From Plantibacter auratus (GTDB taxonomy: Bacteria; Actinomycetota; Actinomycetes; Actinomycetales; Microbacteriaceae), in the NCBI RefSeq assembly GCF_050587365.1, contig NZ_JBOBFV010000003.1:124001-188000 (forward strand): a stretch of DNA of 64,000 nt, read 5' to 3'. Numbering within the stretch: position 1 is the stretch's first letter; each line of letters opens with the position of its first letter. The notes under the pieces were generated by a model that was not told the DNA's origin, searched no databases, and was given only the letters and a program-made list of their open reading frames with translations. This document shows, piece after piece, positions 42,301-50,718 of this stretch. The position numbers and the translations under genes were made by a program.

Positions 42301-42390
42301 TGCCGGCGGGCTGGGGGCACGGAGGCGGGCCGGCGTCGTCGCGGGCCGGTGCGAGGTGGTCGCGGAGGGCGTCACGTCCGAAGGGCTCAT
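39340..42390 (-). CDS. FtsK/SpoIIIE-type (EccC-like) ATPase, 1016 aa
   Basis: Two N-terminal membrane helices (about 38-56 and 58-76) are followed by a coiled-coil stretch rich in Glu/Arg, a linker domain, and a first ATPase domain with GGTTGSGKSE at about 412 and Walker B LVVVVDEFQ near 513. A second ATPase domain has LGTGRSGRTTLLD near 705, where Arg replaces the Walker A Lys, and LLLVDDVESLL. The layout resembles EccC of type VII secretion systems. No WXG100 substrate or other ESX gene is nearby. A PP2C phosphatase gene lies upstream on the same strand. Confidence 0.85.
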   Translation of the reverse strand: MSPSDVTPSATTSHRPATTPARLRAPSPPAEPHTGSLPILASLAPVVGSVALFAITGSPVTLVFAALGPLIAVAGYIDARWTRRRRGRRARAAYDAAAQELEQDIARAHVEELEELRALHPAGRLLGVIDGPDRARWRVPEARRTLVCVGRGETRSAVRVDAGADDDRWDWAARLSEAPVVVEAVEGIGIVGGRVFARAVARSILLQLARQLPPQAAQFSGEPAAPDDRTWAFLEDLPHRAVSDPADPMPGGRPAEPTLVSVVERWEAVGSAAGRSGGRPPTGGVLVALSDTVELIPTRCRHLLVLDTDGQTVLADGTGASTSVPVSPTLLAEAEAEHVVEALSAAALTTGESPTLSSLPTDVAFAQVHPVRGRRPSVGSDWRPDALRVAVGTGVEGVQLLDLGADGPHALVGGTTGSGKSELLITWITALAAQCSPQELSLLLVDCKGGASFQAVETLPHVVGMVTDLEPGAADRVVSSLRAELRHRERVLAGHGARHLLDPVLLPEHRPARLVVVVDEFQALLDASPHLHQVFADLAARGRSLGLHLILCSQRPAAVAADAILANCTLRLSLRVTSRPDSAAILGVPDAAAIPAGTPGRCIVWNGDRRLVFQSAVTTSDDILAVRERWRDAPAPRRPWLDPLPARLALSAVSAIEAGRAGGSESTGVDCPPGEGIVFGLADLPEEQAQRPAVWCPEHDGSLLVLGTGRSGRTTLLDTLEVGARDRFRVERVGQDAEQAWDTVMALSDPLRPTERTLLLVDDVESLLATAGDEHGAALRDALLGLLRDGGRRGISVVLVASRLGGVVHRFSAQLSSTLVLRLADRQDHLVAGAPASCFDPRRPAGRAHWQDSEVQIALAPPSPASPSSAPGVHRWRPSPQRATVIVTRATGAVRAMLQRSTGTERRVRLIEPAAQLFPSAPLAGVAGVESDVLEDDAAIVVLVDPETWLSGRLVVGRDLPPSTAGADLVVHGCSAADFRQATRSRELPPLLGYASGRAWWWRAGQEAMRVDLLGS

Positions 42391-42481
42391 GGCTCCAGTG
42401 GAGCACTCTGCGGCCCTGACCGGCTGACGGGACGGTCCGACCGGGCGTGAAGCCCGCGCGAGCAGCGGCTGTGGAGCGGGC

Positions 42482-43276
42482 TCAGGAGGCGGGCTGCTCG
42501 ACGCTCTCGTCGACCGCTGCGATGTCGAGCACGATGACCGAGACGTTGTCGCGTCCGCCGTTGTCGAGGGCGGCACGCAGGAGAAGTTCGGCCGCGTCGA
42601 CCGGCGTGGCCCCCTCGGTCAGGAAGTACCAGATCCCGTGGTCGGTGAGTTCCTTCGTGAGCCCGTCCGAGCAGACGAGCCATCGGGCACCGGTCTCGAT
42701 CGGGAAGAGCTCGACGTCAGGTACGGGGTCGTCCGACGGTCCGACGGCCCGGGTGATCATGTTGCTGTTCGGGTGGAACTCCGCCTCCTCAGGGCTGATC
42801 GCTCCCGCGCGGATCAGCTCCTGGACGATCGAGTGGTCTTCGGTGACCTGGACCAGCTCGCCGTCCTGCAGCCGGTACACCCTGGAGTCGCCGATGTTGA
42901 AGACCGCGACGCGACCCTCGCCCTCGTCGGCCGTCAGCACGACACCGGTGACGGTGGTGCCCATGCCGAGTTCGCCCTCCTCCGCGGTGTCGATCATGTC
43001 CGCGACGGCCATGCGCAGCGCGTCGACGAGGCCGTCGACGGTGAGGATCTCGGCTCCCTCGGTGGCCTTGGTCAGGCGGTGCGCGACCGCGGCACTCGCG
43101 ACCTCGCCGGCGGAGTGCCCACCCATGCCGTCGGCCACGGCGAACACGGGAGGGAGCGCCACGAAGGCGTCCTCGTTCAACTCGCGTCGCTTGCCGACAT
43201 CGGTCATGCCGGCCCACGCGAGTGAGACTCGACGCCCGCCGGGCAGCGTGACGATCCGTTGCCCGTGCTCGGTCAC
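42482..43276 (-). CDS. PP2C-family Ser/Thr protein phosphatase, 264 aa
   Basis: A metal-dependent phosphatase. The metal ligands are seen in NEDAF (Asp36), ADGMGGHSAGE (Asp49, Gly50), the CSDGLTKEL segment and NGGRDNVSVIVLD near the end. There is no membrane helix, so it is cytosolic. Actinobacterial PP2C enzymes usually oppose PknB-type kinases, but no such kinase lies in this window. The GTG at 43276 has AGGAG 6 bases upstream. It is 91 bases upstream of the FtsK-like gene and may be cotranscribed. Confidence 0.93.
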   Translation of the reverse strand: MTEHGQRIVTLPGGRRVSLAWAGMTDVGKRRELNEDAFVALPPVFAVADGMGGHSAGEVASAAVAHRLTKATEGAEILTVDGLVDALRMAVADMIDTAEEGELGMGTTVTGVVLTADEGEGRVAVFNIGDSRVYRLQDGELVQVTEDHSIVQELIRAGAISPEEAEFHPNSNMITRAVGPSDDPVPDVELFPIETGARWLVCSDGLTKELTDHGIWYFLTEGATPVDAAELLLRAALDNGGRDNVSVIVLDIAAVDESVEQPAS

Positions 43277-43457
43277 GTCTGCTCCTCTAATACGGCTGGC
43301 GGTGGCTGATGCACCCTCGACGATAGTACGGTACCGGCCGACCGCAGGACCGCCCCACCCGGCTCGGCGGATTCCGTACGGGGATCGGCGACGACGGATC
43401 CGGACGCCGGGGTCGGTCGGTCCTGCGGATCCGCTTGCCGCGACCCGTCCACGCTGT

Positions 43458-43463
43458 CATGAT
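43458..43463 (+). promoter_or_regulatory. Predicted -10 box (leaderless) for the Lrp gene
   Basis: CATGAT lies 6 bases before the ATG at 43470, the same layout as at the kinase gene 14682. Confidence 0.35.
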
Positions 43464-43469
43464 CGACGC

Positions 43470-43952
43470 ATGACACGAGCGAGCTCCGATGCACCGGCGA
43501 AGGCGGCGCCGCCCGACGACACCTCGAAGGCGATCATCGAGCAGCTCCAGACCGACGGACGCCGCTCCTACGCCGAGATCGGGAAGGCCGTCGGACTCAG
43601 CGAGGCCGCGGTGCGGCAACGGGTGCAGAAACTCACGGAGTCCGGCGTCATCCAGATCGTCGCGGTGACCGACCCGATGCAGCTCGGTTTCACCCGACAG
43701 GCGATGATAGGCGTCCGGGTGACCGGTGACACCCGCGTGGTCGCGGACCGCCTGTCCGCGTTGTCGGCCGTCGACTACGTCGTCCTGACCGCAGGCTCCT
43801 TCGACCTGCTGGTCGAAGTGGTCTGCGAGGACGACGAGGAACTGATCGCGCTGCTGAACGACGAGATCCGCACCGTCGACGGTGTCTCCGGAACGGAGAC
43901 CTTCGTCTACCTGCGCCTGCACAAGCAGCTCTACGACTGGGGCACCCGCTAG
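43470..43952 (+). CDS. Lrp/AsnC-family transcriptional regulator, 160 aa
   Basis: An N-terminal helix-turn-helix (about 20-70) with IIEQLQTDGRRSYAEIGKAVGLSEAAVRQRVQKL, and a RAM ligand-binding domain (about 75-150) with VRVTGDTRVVADRLSAL and the GSFDLLVEVVCEDDEEL strand. Such regulators respond to amino acids. It is divergent from the PP2C gene with a 193-base gap; gabT, a plausible target by analogy, lies 5 kb away. The target is not known. ATG 43470 was chosen as the only ATG before the domain. Confidence 0.92.
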   Translation: MTRASSDAPAKAAPPDDTSKAIIEQLQTDGRRSYAEIGKAVGLSEAAVRQRVQKLTESGVIQIVAVTDPMQLGFTRQAMIGVRVTGDTRVVADRLSALSAVDYVVLTAGSFDLLVEVVCEDDEELIALLNDEIRTVDGVSGTETFVYLRLHKQLYDWGTR

Positions 43953-44014
43953 AGGGGATCCCCGCACCGGCGCAAGCCGTCCCCAGTATCACGTTCCGCC
44001 ACCCCCGACAGAGG

Positions 44015-44020
44015 TACGCT
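44015..44020 (+). promoter_or_regulatory. Predicted -10 box (leaderless) for the 44027 kinase
   Basis: TACGCT lies 6 bases before the ATG at 44027. No Shine-Dalgarno is present. Confidence 0.45.
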
Positions 44021-44026
44021 CAACCC

Positions 44027-45763
44027 ATGCCCGCGAAGCCGATCGGAGAACGGACTCCCCCGTCCGGCCCGTCGGCGTCGGGTGACACCGCCTCGGCACC
44101 CGGTCTCGCGGACACCGGGCCCACGAGAACGGGCCCGCACGCGGTCGAGGTCCCACGACGCGTCGGTCGGATGACCGGCTACAGCGCCTTCCCACAGCTG
44201 CTCTTCGGCCTGGCGGTCGTCGCCATCCTCTTCGCCACGCTCCTGTTCCAGGGCGTCGACGACAACTCCGTCCTCTTCTACATCGGGGTGATCCTGGCGT
44301 TCATCGCGACGGCGCTCGCGCCGATCGTGCCGTGGCACCAGGTGCCGCGGCTCCTCATCGCGCTCCCGATCCTCGACATCATCGCCATCGCGCTCATCCG
44401 GCAAGGCGAACCCCTGATCGGCGCGGGACTCCTCTGGGTCTTCCCGACCATCTGGATGGCGACGGCCTTCGGCCTCGCAGGTGCCGTGACCGCCATCGTG
44501 CTCGTCTGCACGTCGAGCTGGTCATCCCTCGCGATGACCCCGGGGGACATCACCATCGCCAACCTGCCGGCGCTCGTCATCCTGCCCACGGTCCTCGCGT
44601 TCGTCGCCGTCTCCACCGCGATGACCGCGAAGCGGACGGAGGCGCAGCGCGTGCTGCTGAACAAGCAGGCCGGCCAGCTCGAGACCGCCCTGGGGCGCGC
44701 CCAGGACCAGGAGAGCCGCCTCGCGGAGATCCTCAACGCCGTGAACTTCGGCGTCGTCCGCTTCGACCGCATCGGAGCCCGGGCGATGGTCAACCGGTTC
44801 CAGACGCGGCTGCAGGACGAGGTCGGCGAGCTGTCCGACGTCAATCCCGCACTCCCGGTGTGGGCCGAGGACGGACTGACCCTCCTCCAGCCGCAGGACA
44901 AGCCGTACATCCGTGCACGCCGTGGTGAGGAGTTCGAGAACCTCACGGTGTGGCTCGGCGCCCCCGGTACCGAGCGGATCGCCCTCGCCCTCACCTCCCG
45001 CCGCCTCTACGACCACGAGGGCGGCTACGACGGCACGGTGCTCGTCTCACGCAACGTCACGAGCGAGATCAACGCGATCCGGGCCAGGGACGACCTCGTG
45101 GCCTCCGTGTCGCACGAGCTCCGGACGCCGCTGACGTCGATCCTCGGGTACCTCGACCTCGCGCTCGACGACCCGGGGCTCCCACCGCGGGTCGCGAAGC
45201 AGCTCACGATCGCCCAGACGAACGGCGATCGACTCCTCGAACTCATCGCGGACATCCTCGCAGCCTCCCGCGACGTGAACCGGACCATGGTGCTCGAACG
45301 CTCCGAGTGCGAGCTCCGGGAGATCGTCGACCGCTCGGTCGAGTCGTTGGCGCACGTGGCCGCCGAACGGAGCATCACCATCGTGCGCCACGACGAGGAG
45401 GCCGTGCCGTTGTTCGCCGACCCGTTCCGCCTCCGGCAGGTCGTCGACAACCTGCTCTCGAACGGCATCAAGTACAACCGGGACGGCGGCGAGCTGAGCG
45501 TCGGTGTCACCGCGGAGGGCGACACTGCCTGGGTCATCGTGCGGGACACCGGCATCGGCATCTCCGAGGAGGACCAAGCGAAGCTCTTCGAGCGGTTCTT
45601 CCGCTCCGACCTCGTCCGCAACTCCACGGTGCACGGCAGCGGTCTCGGCCTCGCGATCAGTCGGGACATCGTCCGTCTGCACGGCGGCGACCTCACCGTC
45701 CACAGCGTGCTCGGTGAGGGCACGACCGCGGTCGTCCGTATTCCGAGAGGCGGCACCGAATGA
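44027..45763 (+). CDS. Membrane histidine kinase with PAS-like domain, 578 aa
   Basis: About six membrane helices (residues 55-205) are followed by a short coiled coil, a PAS-like region (about 235-345, starting AEILNAVNFGVVRFD), HisKA with SVSHELRTPLTSILGYLDL (His363), and an ATPase domain with DNLLSNGIKYN, DTGIGISEED and GSGLGLAISRDI. It overlaps the degenerate-GGDEF gene downstream as ATGA. No response-regulator gene follows it; the nearest one is at 49725-50663 in the same locus. I infer that it forms the input of the polysaccharide locus. Confidence 0.93.
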   Translation: MPAKPIGERTPPSGPSASGDTASAPGLADTGPTRTGPHAVEVPRRVGRMTGYSAFPQLLFGLAVVAILFATLLFQGVDDNSVLFYIGVILAFIATALAPIVPWHQVPRLLIALPILDIIAIALIRQGEPLIGAGLLWVFPTIWMATAFGLAGAVTAIVLVCTSSWSSLAMTPGDITIANLPALVILPTVLAFVAVSTAMTAKRTEAQRVLLNKQAGQLETALGRAQDQESRLAEILNAVNFGVVRFDRIGARAMVNRFQTRLQDEVGELSDVNPALPVWAEDGLTLLQPQDKPYIRARRGEEFENLTVWLGAPGTERIALALTSRRLYDHEGGYDGTVLVSRNVTSEINAIRARDDLVASVSHELRTPLTSILGYLDLALDDPGLPPRVAKQLTIAQTNGDRLLELIADILAASRDVNRTMVLERSECELREIVDRSVESLAHVAAERSITIVRHDEEAVPLFADPFRLRQVVDNLLSNGIKYNRDGGELSVGVTAEGDTAWVIVRDTGIGISEEDQAKLFERFFRSDLVRNSTVHGSGLGLAISRDIVRLHGGDLTVHSVLGEGTTAVVRIPRGGTE

Positions 45764-46932
45764 CCTTCGACAGCCAGACCGTCGCGGTGATCAACGCGCT
45801 CGTCATCTTCGTCTGCGGCGCGACGTTCATCGTCAACACCTTCATGCGGAAGGACGACGCGAGCGGGAGGGTGTGGTCCGTGTCCTACATGGCCGGGATG
45901 TTCACCAGCTTCTCCTACGTCGTCAGCGCCCTGAGCCAGGAGGCCTGGTGGGCGATCGCCGCCGGGAACGGTGGATACGTGCTGAGCATCGCCGCCCTGT
46001 GGTCCGGCGCGCGGCTCTTCAACGGCAAATCGAGTCTGCTCTGGGTCTCACTCATCGGGACGGCGGTCACGATCGTCGCCGCGCTCGCCGCCGGCCCCTC
46101 GGGAGGCCCCTGGGCGGGCGCGCCTGCGACGTTCCTCTGCATCGCCCTCTTCGCGGGCCTCGGCGCGGCTGAGACGCTCGTCGGCGCGATGCGGGACAAC
46201 CCGACCACCCGTGGTTTCACCATCGTGCTCGGCATCGCGTCGGCGTTCTTCGCGGCTCGGCTGGTCGCACTCCTCGTGGAGGGGCCGGACGGTTCGTTGT
46301 TCACGACGCTCTTCGGGACCGTGGCCGCCTCGCTGCTGCTCATCGCGCTCCTCATCGTCGCGACCGTGGTGCTCTCGGTCCTGCGGGCCGAGCGCGCCGC
46401 ACCCGCCAGCCGACGGCACGGGAGCATCGTCGCGTACACGGGCGACGACGTCCTCCTCCAGGAGTCCTTCGTCCGGATCGTCGACGACTGGCTGGAACGG
46501 GCGAACTTCCATGACGAGCAGCTCGCGATCCTCCACGTCCGGCTCGACGACCTCGATGAGATGAAGACGGCGTTCGGAGCAGCGTTCAGCAGTGAGGTCG
46601 CCGAGGGGTTCATCTCCTCGGTCCGTCGGTACGGCCCGACGCTCTCCGACATCGGCGAGGACGGCGCGGGGTGTCTCCTGATCGCGACCCCCGCAACGGA
46701 CGCCGACGTCGCACTCCAGGCGGCCAAGGGCATCCAGGACGGCCTGCTCGACCACCCCGTCGAGACCACGCCGCGCCTGCGCCCGACGGCCAGCATCGGG
46801 ATCGCTCTGACCGACTACCTCGGGTACGACGTCGCCGTCCTCACGCGTGCCGCAAGCGACGCCAGCCTGCGTGCCGCTGCAGCCGGCGGGAACCGCACGG
46901 TCCTCGCCTCGTCGACGGCCACGGGCCGCTGA
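45760..46932 (+). CDS. Membrane protein with a degenerate GGDEF-like domain, 390 aa
   Basis: Seven or so helices (about 8-215) precede a cytoplasmic domain (about 225-385) with the GGDEF fold pattern: AILHVRLDDLDEMKTAFGAAF near the start and TASIGIALTDYLGYDVAVLTRAASDASLRAAAAGGN at the end, the usual closing helix. The signature loop reads DIGEDGAG (about 297-304) where GGDEF is expected, so diguanylate cyclase activity is unlikely. It may bind c-di-GMP or GTP, or act as a partner of the kinase. It is translationally coupled to the kinase gene. Confidence 0.75.
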   Translation: MTFDSQTVAVINALVIFVCGATFIVNTFMRKDDASGRVWSVSYMAGMFTSFSYVVSALSQEAWWAIAAGNGGYVLSIAALWSGARLFNGKSSLLWVSLIGTAVTIVAALAAGPSGGPWAGAPATFLCIALFAGLGAAETLVGAMRDNPTTRGFTIVLGIASAFFAARLVALLVEGPDGSLFTTLFGTVAASLLLIALLIVATVVLSVLRAERAAPASRRHGSIVAYTGDDVLLQESFVRIVDDWLERANFHDEQLAILHVRLDDLDEMKTAFGAAFSSEVAEGFISSVRRYGPTLSDIGEDGAGCLLIATPATDADVALQAAKGIQDGLLDHPVETTPRLRPTASIGIALTDYLGYDVAVLTRAASDASLRAAAAGGNRTVLASSTATGR

Positions 46933-46951
46933 CGGCTCGGACCGAGCTCGG

Positions 46952-47590
46952 TCAGGCCTGCGGGGCGATCGCGATCGTGAGGGTGTCCACCGCAGTCTGC
47001 TTCGCATACTCGGCGGACGTCGGCGTCGCCTGCACCAGCAGCTCGTAGGTGATCGTCAACGTGACGCCGGTCGCGGCGCTGTCCACCTCGGGGAGGACGA
47101 ACGTCTGGCTGTAGCTGTACGGCGCCTTGATCAGGTACCCCGGTGCCACCGTCGACTGGTCGGTGAACGGGGCAGGCGACTCCAGCTGCCCCTTCGGTCC
47201 GTGGACCGTCGTGGTGAGCGTCACCCGCGACAGGTAGAGCGCCTGCAGATCGTCGGGGTTGAGCACGCCGCTGAGCGAGAAGCTCACCGGTTTGTTGACG
47301 TCCGCGGTCCACGCGTCCATCGACAGTGTGGACCAGTAGTCGACCGTGAGGGTGGCGGAGCCCGCCGTGAGCGTGTGCTTGGCACTCCCGCTCGCGAGTT
47401 CGTTGGTGATCGCACTCACCGTCGGCCTCGGCGTCTTCGACACGCGCGGCGAGCTGGTCGGCTGCGCGCCCGGCTCCTCCCACGGAGGCGTGCCGCAGGC
47501 GCTCAGCCCGAGGACGAGCGCGGCGGCGGTCGCGGCCTGGAGGGCGTGCCTGACGTGCCGGTTCCGGACCGGGCTTGGGTGGTTCGACAT
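46952..47590 (-). CDS. Putative lipoprotein of unknown function, 212 aa
   Basis: A signal peptide with a basic n-region ends in a lipobox, GLSAC, with Cys32 the lipidated residue. A Pro/Ser/Thr-rich linker follows, then a domain rich in beta strands (TLTVDYWSTLSM, SLSGVLNPDDL, TLTTTVHGPKG). AGGAG lies before the ATG. It is encoded opposite to the glycosyltransferase gene and shares a 199-base intergenic region with it. No enzymatic motif was recognised. Its position suggests an envelope partner of the polysaccharide synthase. Confidence 0.85.
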   Translation of the reverse strand: MSNHPSPVRNRHVRHALQAATAAALVLGLSACGTPPWEEPGAQPTSSPRVSKTPRPTVSAITNELASGSAKHTLTAGSATLTVDYWSTLSMDAWTADVNKPVSFSLSGVLNPDDLQALYLSRVTLTTTVHGPKGQLESPAPFTDQSTVAPGYLIKAPYSYSQTFVLPEVDSAATGVTLTITYELLVQATPTSAEYAKQTAVDTLTIAIAPQA

Positions 47591-47625
47591 GAGGCTCCTG
47601 GCGGGTGTCGGAGGGATGATCGAGT

Positions 47626-47639
47626 GACCCTCGAGGGTC
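47626..47639. promoter_or_regulatory. 14-bp palindrome upstream of the lipoprotein gene
   Basis: GACCCTCGAGGGTC is perfectly self-complementary and lies 36 bases before the lipoprotein ATG. It may be an operator; no recurrence was seen in this window. Confidence 0.35.
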
Positions 47640-47734
47640 CGTATGACCCACGAACTGGGGCCAGCGCGAATCTTGAGGAAATCCTGAGCCGACGCTATCG
47701 CATTCACGCGCGAAAGCCGCGCCCAACGCGGCAG

Positions 47735-47744
47735 AGTTGCAACT
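47735..47744. promoter_or_regulatory. AGTTGCAACT palindrome with a nearby GTTGCAC half-site
   Basis: A perfect 10-bp palindrome lies 46 bases before the glycosyltransferase start, and GTTGCAC recurs at 47757-47763. The spacing between the two GTTGCA copies is about two helical turns. It may be a regulator site, for example of the response regulator encoded in the locus. Confidence 0.3.
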
Positions 47745-47789
47745 GCAGCGCGAACCGTTGCACTCGACCCACTCGGAACAGGACCCCTG

Positions 47790-49286
47790 ATGTCAGAACT
47801 CGAAGCGCGACCGGACAGCTCTCGGCCCAACGCCCAGCAGCCTGACCCTCGGTACATTCAGACGCAGCCGCTTCTCGCGCCCGAACTTGAAGCGTATGCC
47901 AACGAATTCATCGACTCGGTCAACTCGCTCCCCGAGTACCGCGCGACCATCGGGTGCATCATCCCCGCCTACAACGAGGAGGAGTCGCTGCCGGCAGTGC
48001 TCGCGTCCCTCCTCGAGCAGACGCGGATGCCCGATGTGATCCACGTGGTCATCAACAACACCACGGACCGGTCGGTCGACGTCGCCGCGCCCTACGCCGG
48101 CCCGCACTCCCGGGTCGACGAGGACGGCTACGAGCAGTTCACCGAGGTGTTCATCCACGACATCGGGAAGAACCCCGACAAGAAGGTGGGCGCGCTCAAC
48201 TACGGCTTCACGCTCGTCGAAGGCTACGACTACCTGCTCGGTGTCGACGGTGACACGGTCGCCGACCCGACCGCGATCGAGTCGCTCGAAGCCGAGATCG
48301 TCTCGGACAGTCGCATCGGCGGCATCTCCGCGATCTTCTCGATCGACGACGAGCCGTTCAAGAAGCAGCTCGTCCCGGCGTTCCTCATCGCCGGCCAGCG
48401 CACGCAGTTCGCCGCGTTCAACATGCAGAACATGCTCCGAGGCCGCAACATGGCCGTGCTCGGCGGGCAGTACTCGATCTTCTCCGTCCAGGCCCTGCGC
48501 GACGCCATGGAGCAGAACCACCAGTCCACCCCGTGGGTCAAGGACTCCGAGGTGGAGGACTCGCTCCTGTCGCTGCAGATCAAGAGCGCCGGCTACCTCA
48601 CGAAGATCAGCGCCCGCGCCCGTGCCGACGTCGGTGGGATGACCACGGTCCGCTCCCTCGACGCCCAGCAGGTGAAGTGGAACTACGGCGCGATCGAGCT
48701 CATGTGGCCCGGCCAGCGCGGCGACACCAAGGGGCAGCCGTTCCACCCGAACTTGCGACTGCGGTGGCTCGAGAACGCGGAGATGCTCCTCAACATCGTC
48801 ACGCGCATCCTCTTCGTCGTGCTGCTCGCCGGGTCGCTGTCGATCCACGCCTTCGTGTTCAGCCCCGTGTGGCTCATCCCGCCGCTGGTCGCCATCTTCC
48901 TCAACCTGCGCATCGCGCTGTCGATGAAGAAGCGGAACGCCCGCGACATCCTCTTCGCGGTCCTCATCTTCCCGGCCGAGTTCTACATGTGGATCCGAAT
49001 GGGCCACTTCATCCGTGCCTGGTCGAAGTTCGCGTCGAACAAGAAGGTCGACAACTGGGCCGAGCAGGCGAAGGCAGAACGCGGCTCGGGCAACGCGCAC
49101 CTCGCGCCGCTCCTGTTCGTCCTCGCCGCCATCATCGCGATCGTCGCCGCCTGGACCCAGCTCTCCCCCGTCGTCCAGTCCACGATCCTCTGGGCGGGCT
49201 GGCCGGTCCTCGGCGTCATCACCGTGCTGCAGACGCTCAGCATGTTCGGCAAGCTCATCCGTCGTCAGCGCGGCTACCGCGTGTGA
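47790..49286 (+). CDS. Family 2 processive glycosyltransferase (BcsA/CslA-like), 498 aa
   Basis: A cytoplasmic GT-A domain (about 45-330) with CIIPAYNEEESLP, the DxD motif in VDGDT (Asp153, Asp155), VEDSLLSLQIKSAG containing the catalytic Asp, and QQVKW (293-297) in the place of the QxxRW motif. Helices follow at about 333-352, 357-375 and 388-405, and two more near the C-terminus after a cytoplasmic loop. This is the layout of cellulose, hyaluronan and poly-GlcNAc synthases. There is no PilZ domain, so direct c-di-GMP control is not seen. It overlaps the Hpt-like gene as GTGA. The polymer is unknown; the GH6 gene nearby hints at a beta-glucan. Confidence 0.87.
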   Translation: MSELEARPDSSRPNAQQPDPRYIQTQPLLAPELEAYANEFIDSVNSLPEYRATIGCIIPAYNEEESLPAVLASLLEQTRMPDVIHVVINNTTDRSVDVAAPYAGPHSRVDEDGYEQFTEVFIHDIGKNPDKKVGALNYGFTLVEGYDYLLGVDGDTVADPTAIESLEAEIVSDSRIGGISAIFSIDDEPFKKQLVPAFLIAGQRTQFAAFNMQNMLRGRNMAVLGGQYSIFSVQALRDAMEQNHQSTPWVKDSEVEDSLLSLQIKSAGYLTKISARARADVGGMTTVRSLDAQQVKWNYGAIELMWPGQRGDTKGQPFHPNLRLRWLENAEMLLNIVTRILFVVLLAGSLSIHAFVFSPVWLIPPLVAIFLNLRIALSMKKRNARDILFAVLIFPAEFYMWIRMGHFIRAWSKFASNKKVDNWAEQAKAERGSGNAHLAPLLFVLAAIIAIVAAWTQLSPVVQSTILWAGWPVLGVITVLQTLSMFGKLIRRQRGYRV

Positions 49287-49660
49287 CGTCCCCCGACCCG
49301 GGCACGGTCGACGCCGACGAACTGCGCAGGTTGCTCCGAGAACTCTCGGGCGACCTGCGCAGTCGTCGTCGGTTCGTCCAGACCTACGTCGAGATGTGGC
49401 CCACCCGTCTGGCGCGCCTGGGAGCGGCACTCGACGCCGACGACACCGACGAGTCCAAGGTCGTCCTCCTCAGCATCCGCTCCTCCAGCGTCATGCTGGG
49501 CGTGATCGGGGTGGCCGGACTCGCGAGTGCCGGTCTCCAGGCGATCGAGCTGGGGCGACTCGAACGCGCGCGCGAGATCCACACCGCCCTCCAGGAGGTC
49601 GGCCGTCGCAGCTGCGAACGGCTGCTCGAACTCGACGCGGCAGACGCAGCGGAATCCTGA
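49283..49660 (+). CDS. Hpt-like four-helix protein lacking the phospho-accepting His, 125 aa
   Basis: The helical pattern and the stretch LLSIRSSSVMLGVIGVAGLA fit the Hpt fold, in which the motif HxLKxSSxxLG normally begins with His. Here the position is Leu63, so phosphotransfer cannot occur at that site. A second basic run, RSRRRFVQTYVEMW, forms the preceding helix. The GTG at 49283 shares GTGA with the glycosyltransferase stop. It may bind a receiver or kinase without transferring phosphate. The family assignment is by eye. Confidence 0.6.
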   Translation: MTSPDPGTVDADELRRLLRELSGDLRSRRRFVQTYVEMWPTRLARLGAALDADDTDESKVVLLSIRSSSVMLGVIGVAGLASAGLQAIELGRLERAREIHTALQEVGRRSCERLLELDAADAAES

Positions 49661-49702
49661 GCTCCGTCCACCGGGCGTCGTTGGTCGCCGGCGAGGCTCC
49701 GT

Positions 49703-49718
49703 CGCGGTCGGGACCGCG
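49703..49718. terminator. Hairpin between the Hpt-like gene and the response regulator
   Basis: CGCGGTC and GACCGCG are inverted with 2 bases between, giving a 6-bp stem with a 4-base loop. It lies in the 64-base gap between convergent genes. No U-run follows. Confidence 0.4.
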
Positions 49719-49724
49719 GTGGTC

Positions 49725-50663
<939 letters not shown>

Positions 50664-50718
50664 GATGCCCCTACCCGTTCCACCCGTCAGCGACGTGCCG
50701 GATGTGGCCGTTGCCGAC

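Noticed and set aside
46941..46952. ACCGAGCTCGGT palindrome as terminator between the GGDEF-like and lipoprotein genes
   Set aside because: The symmetry leaves no loop and there is no U-run, so a hairpin is not convincing.
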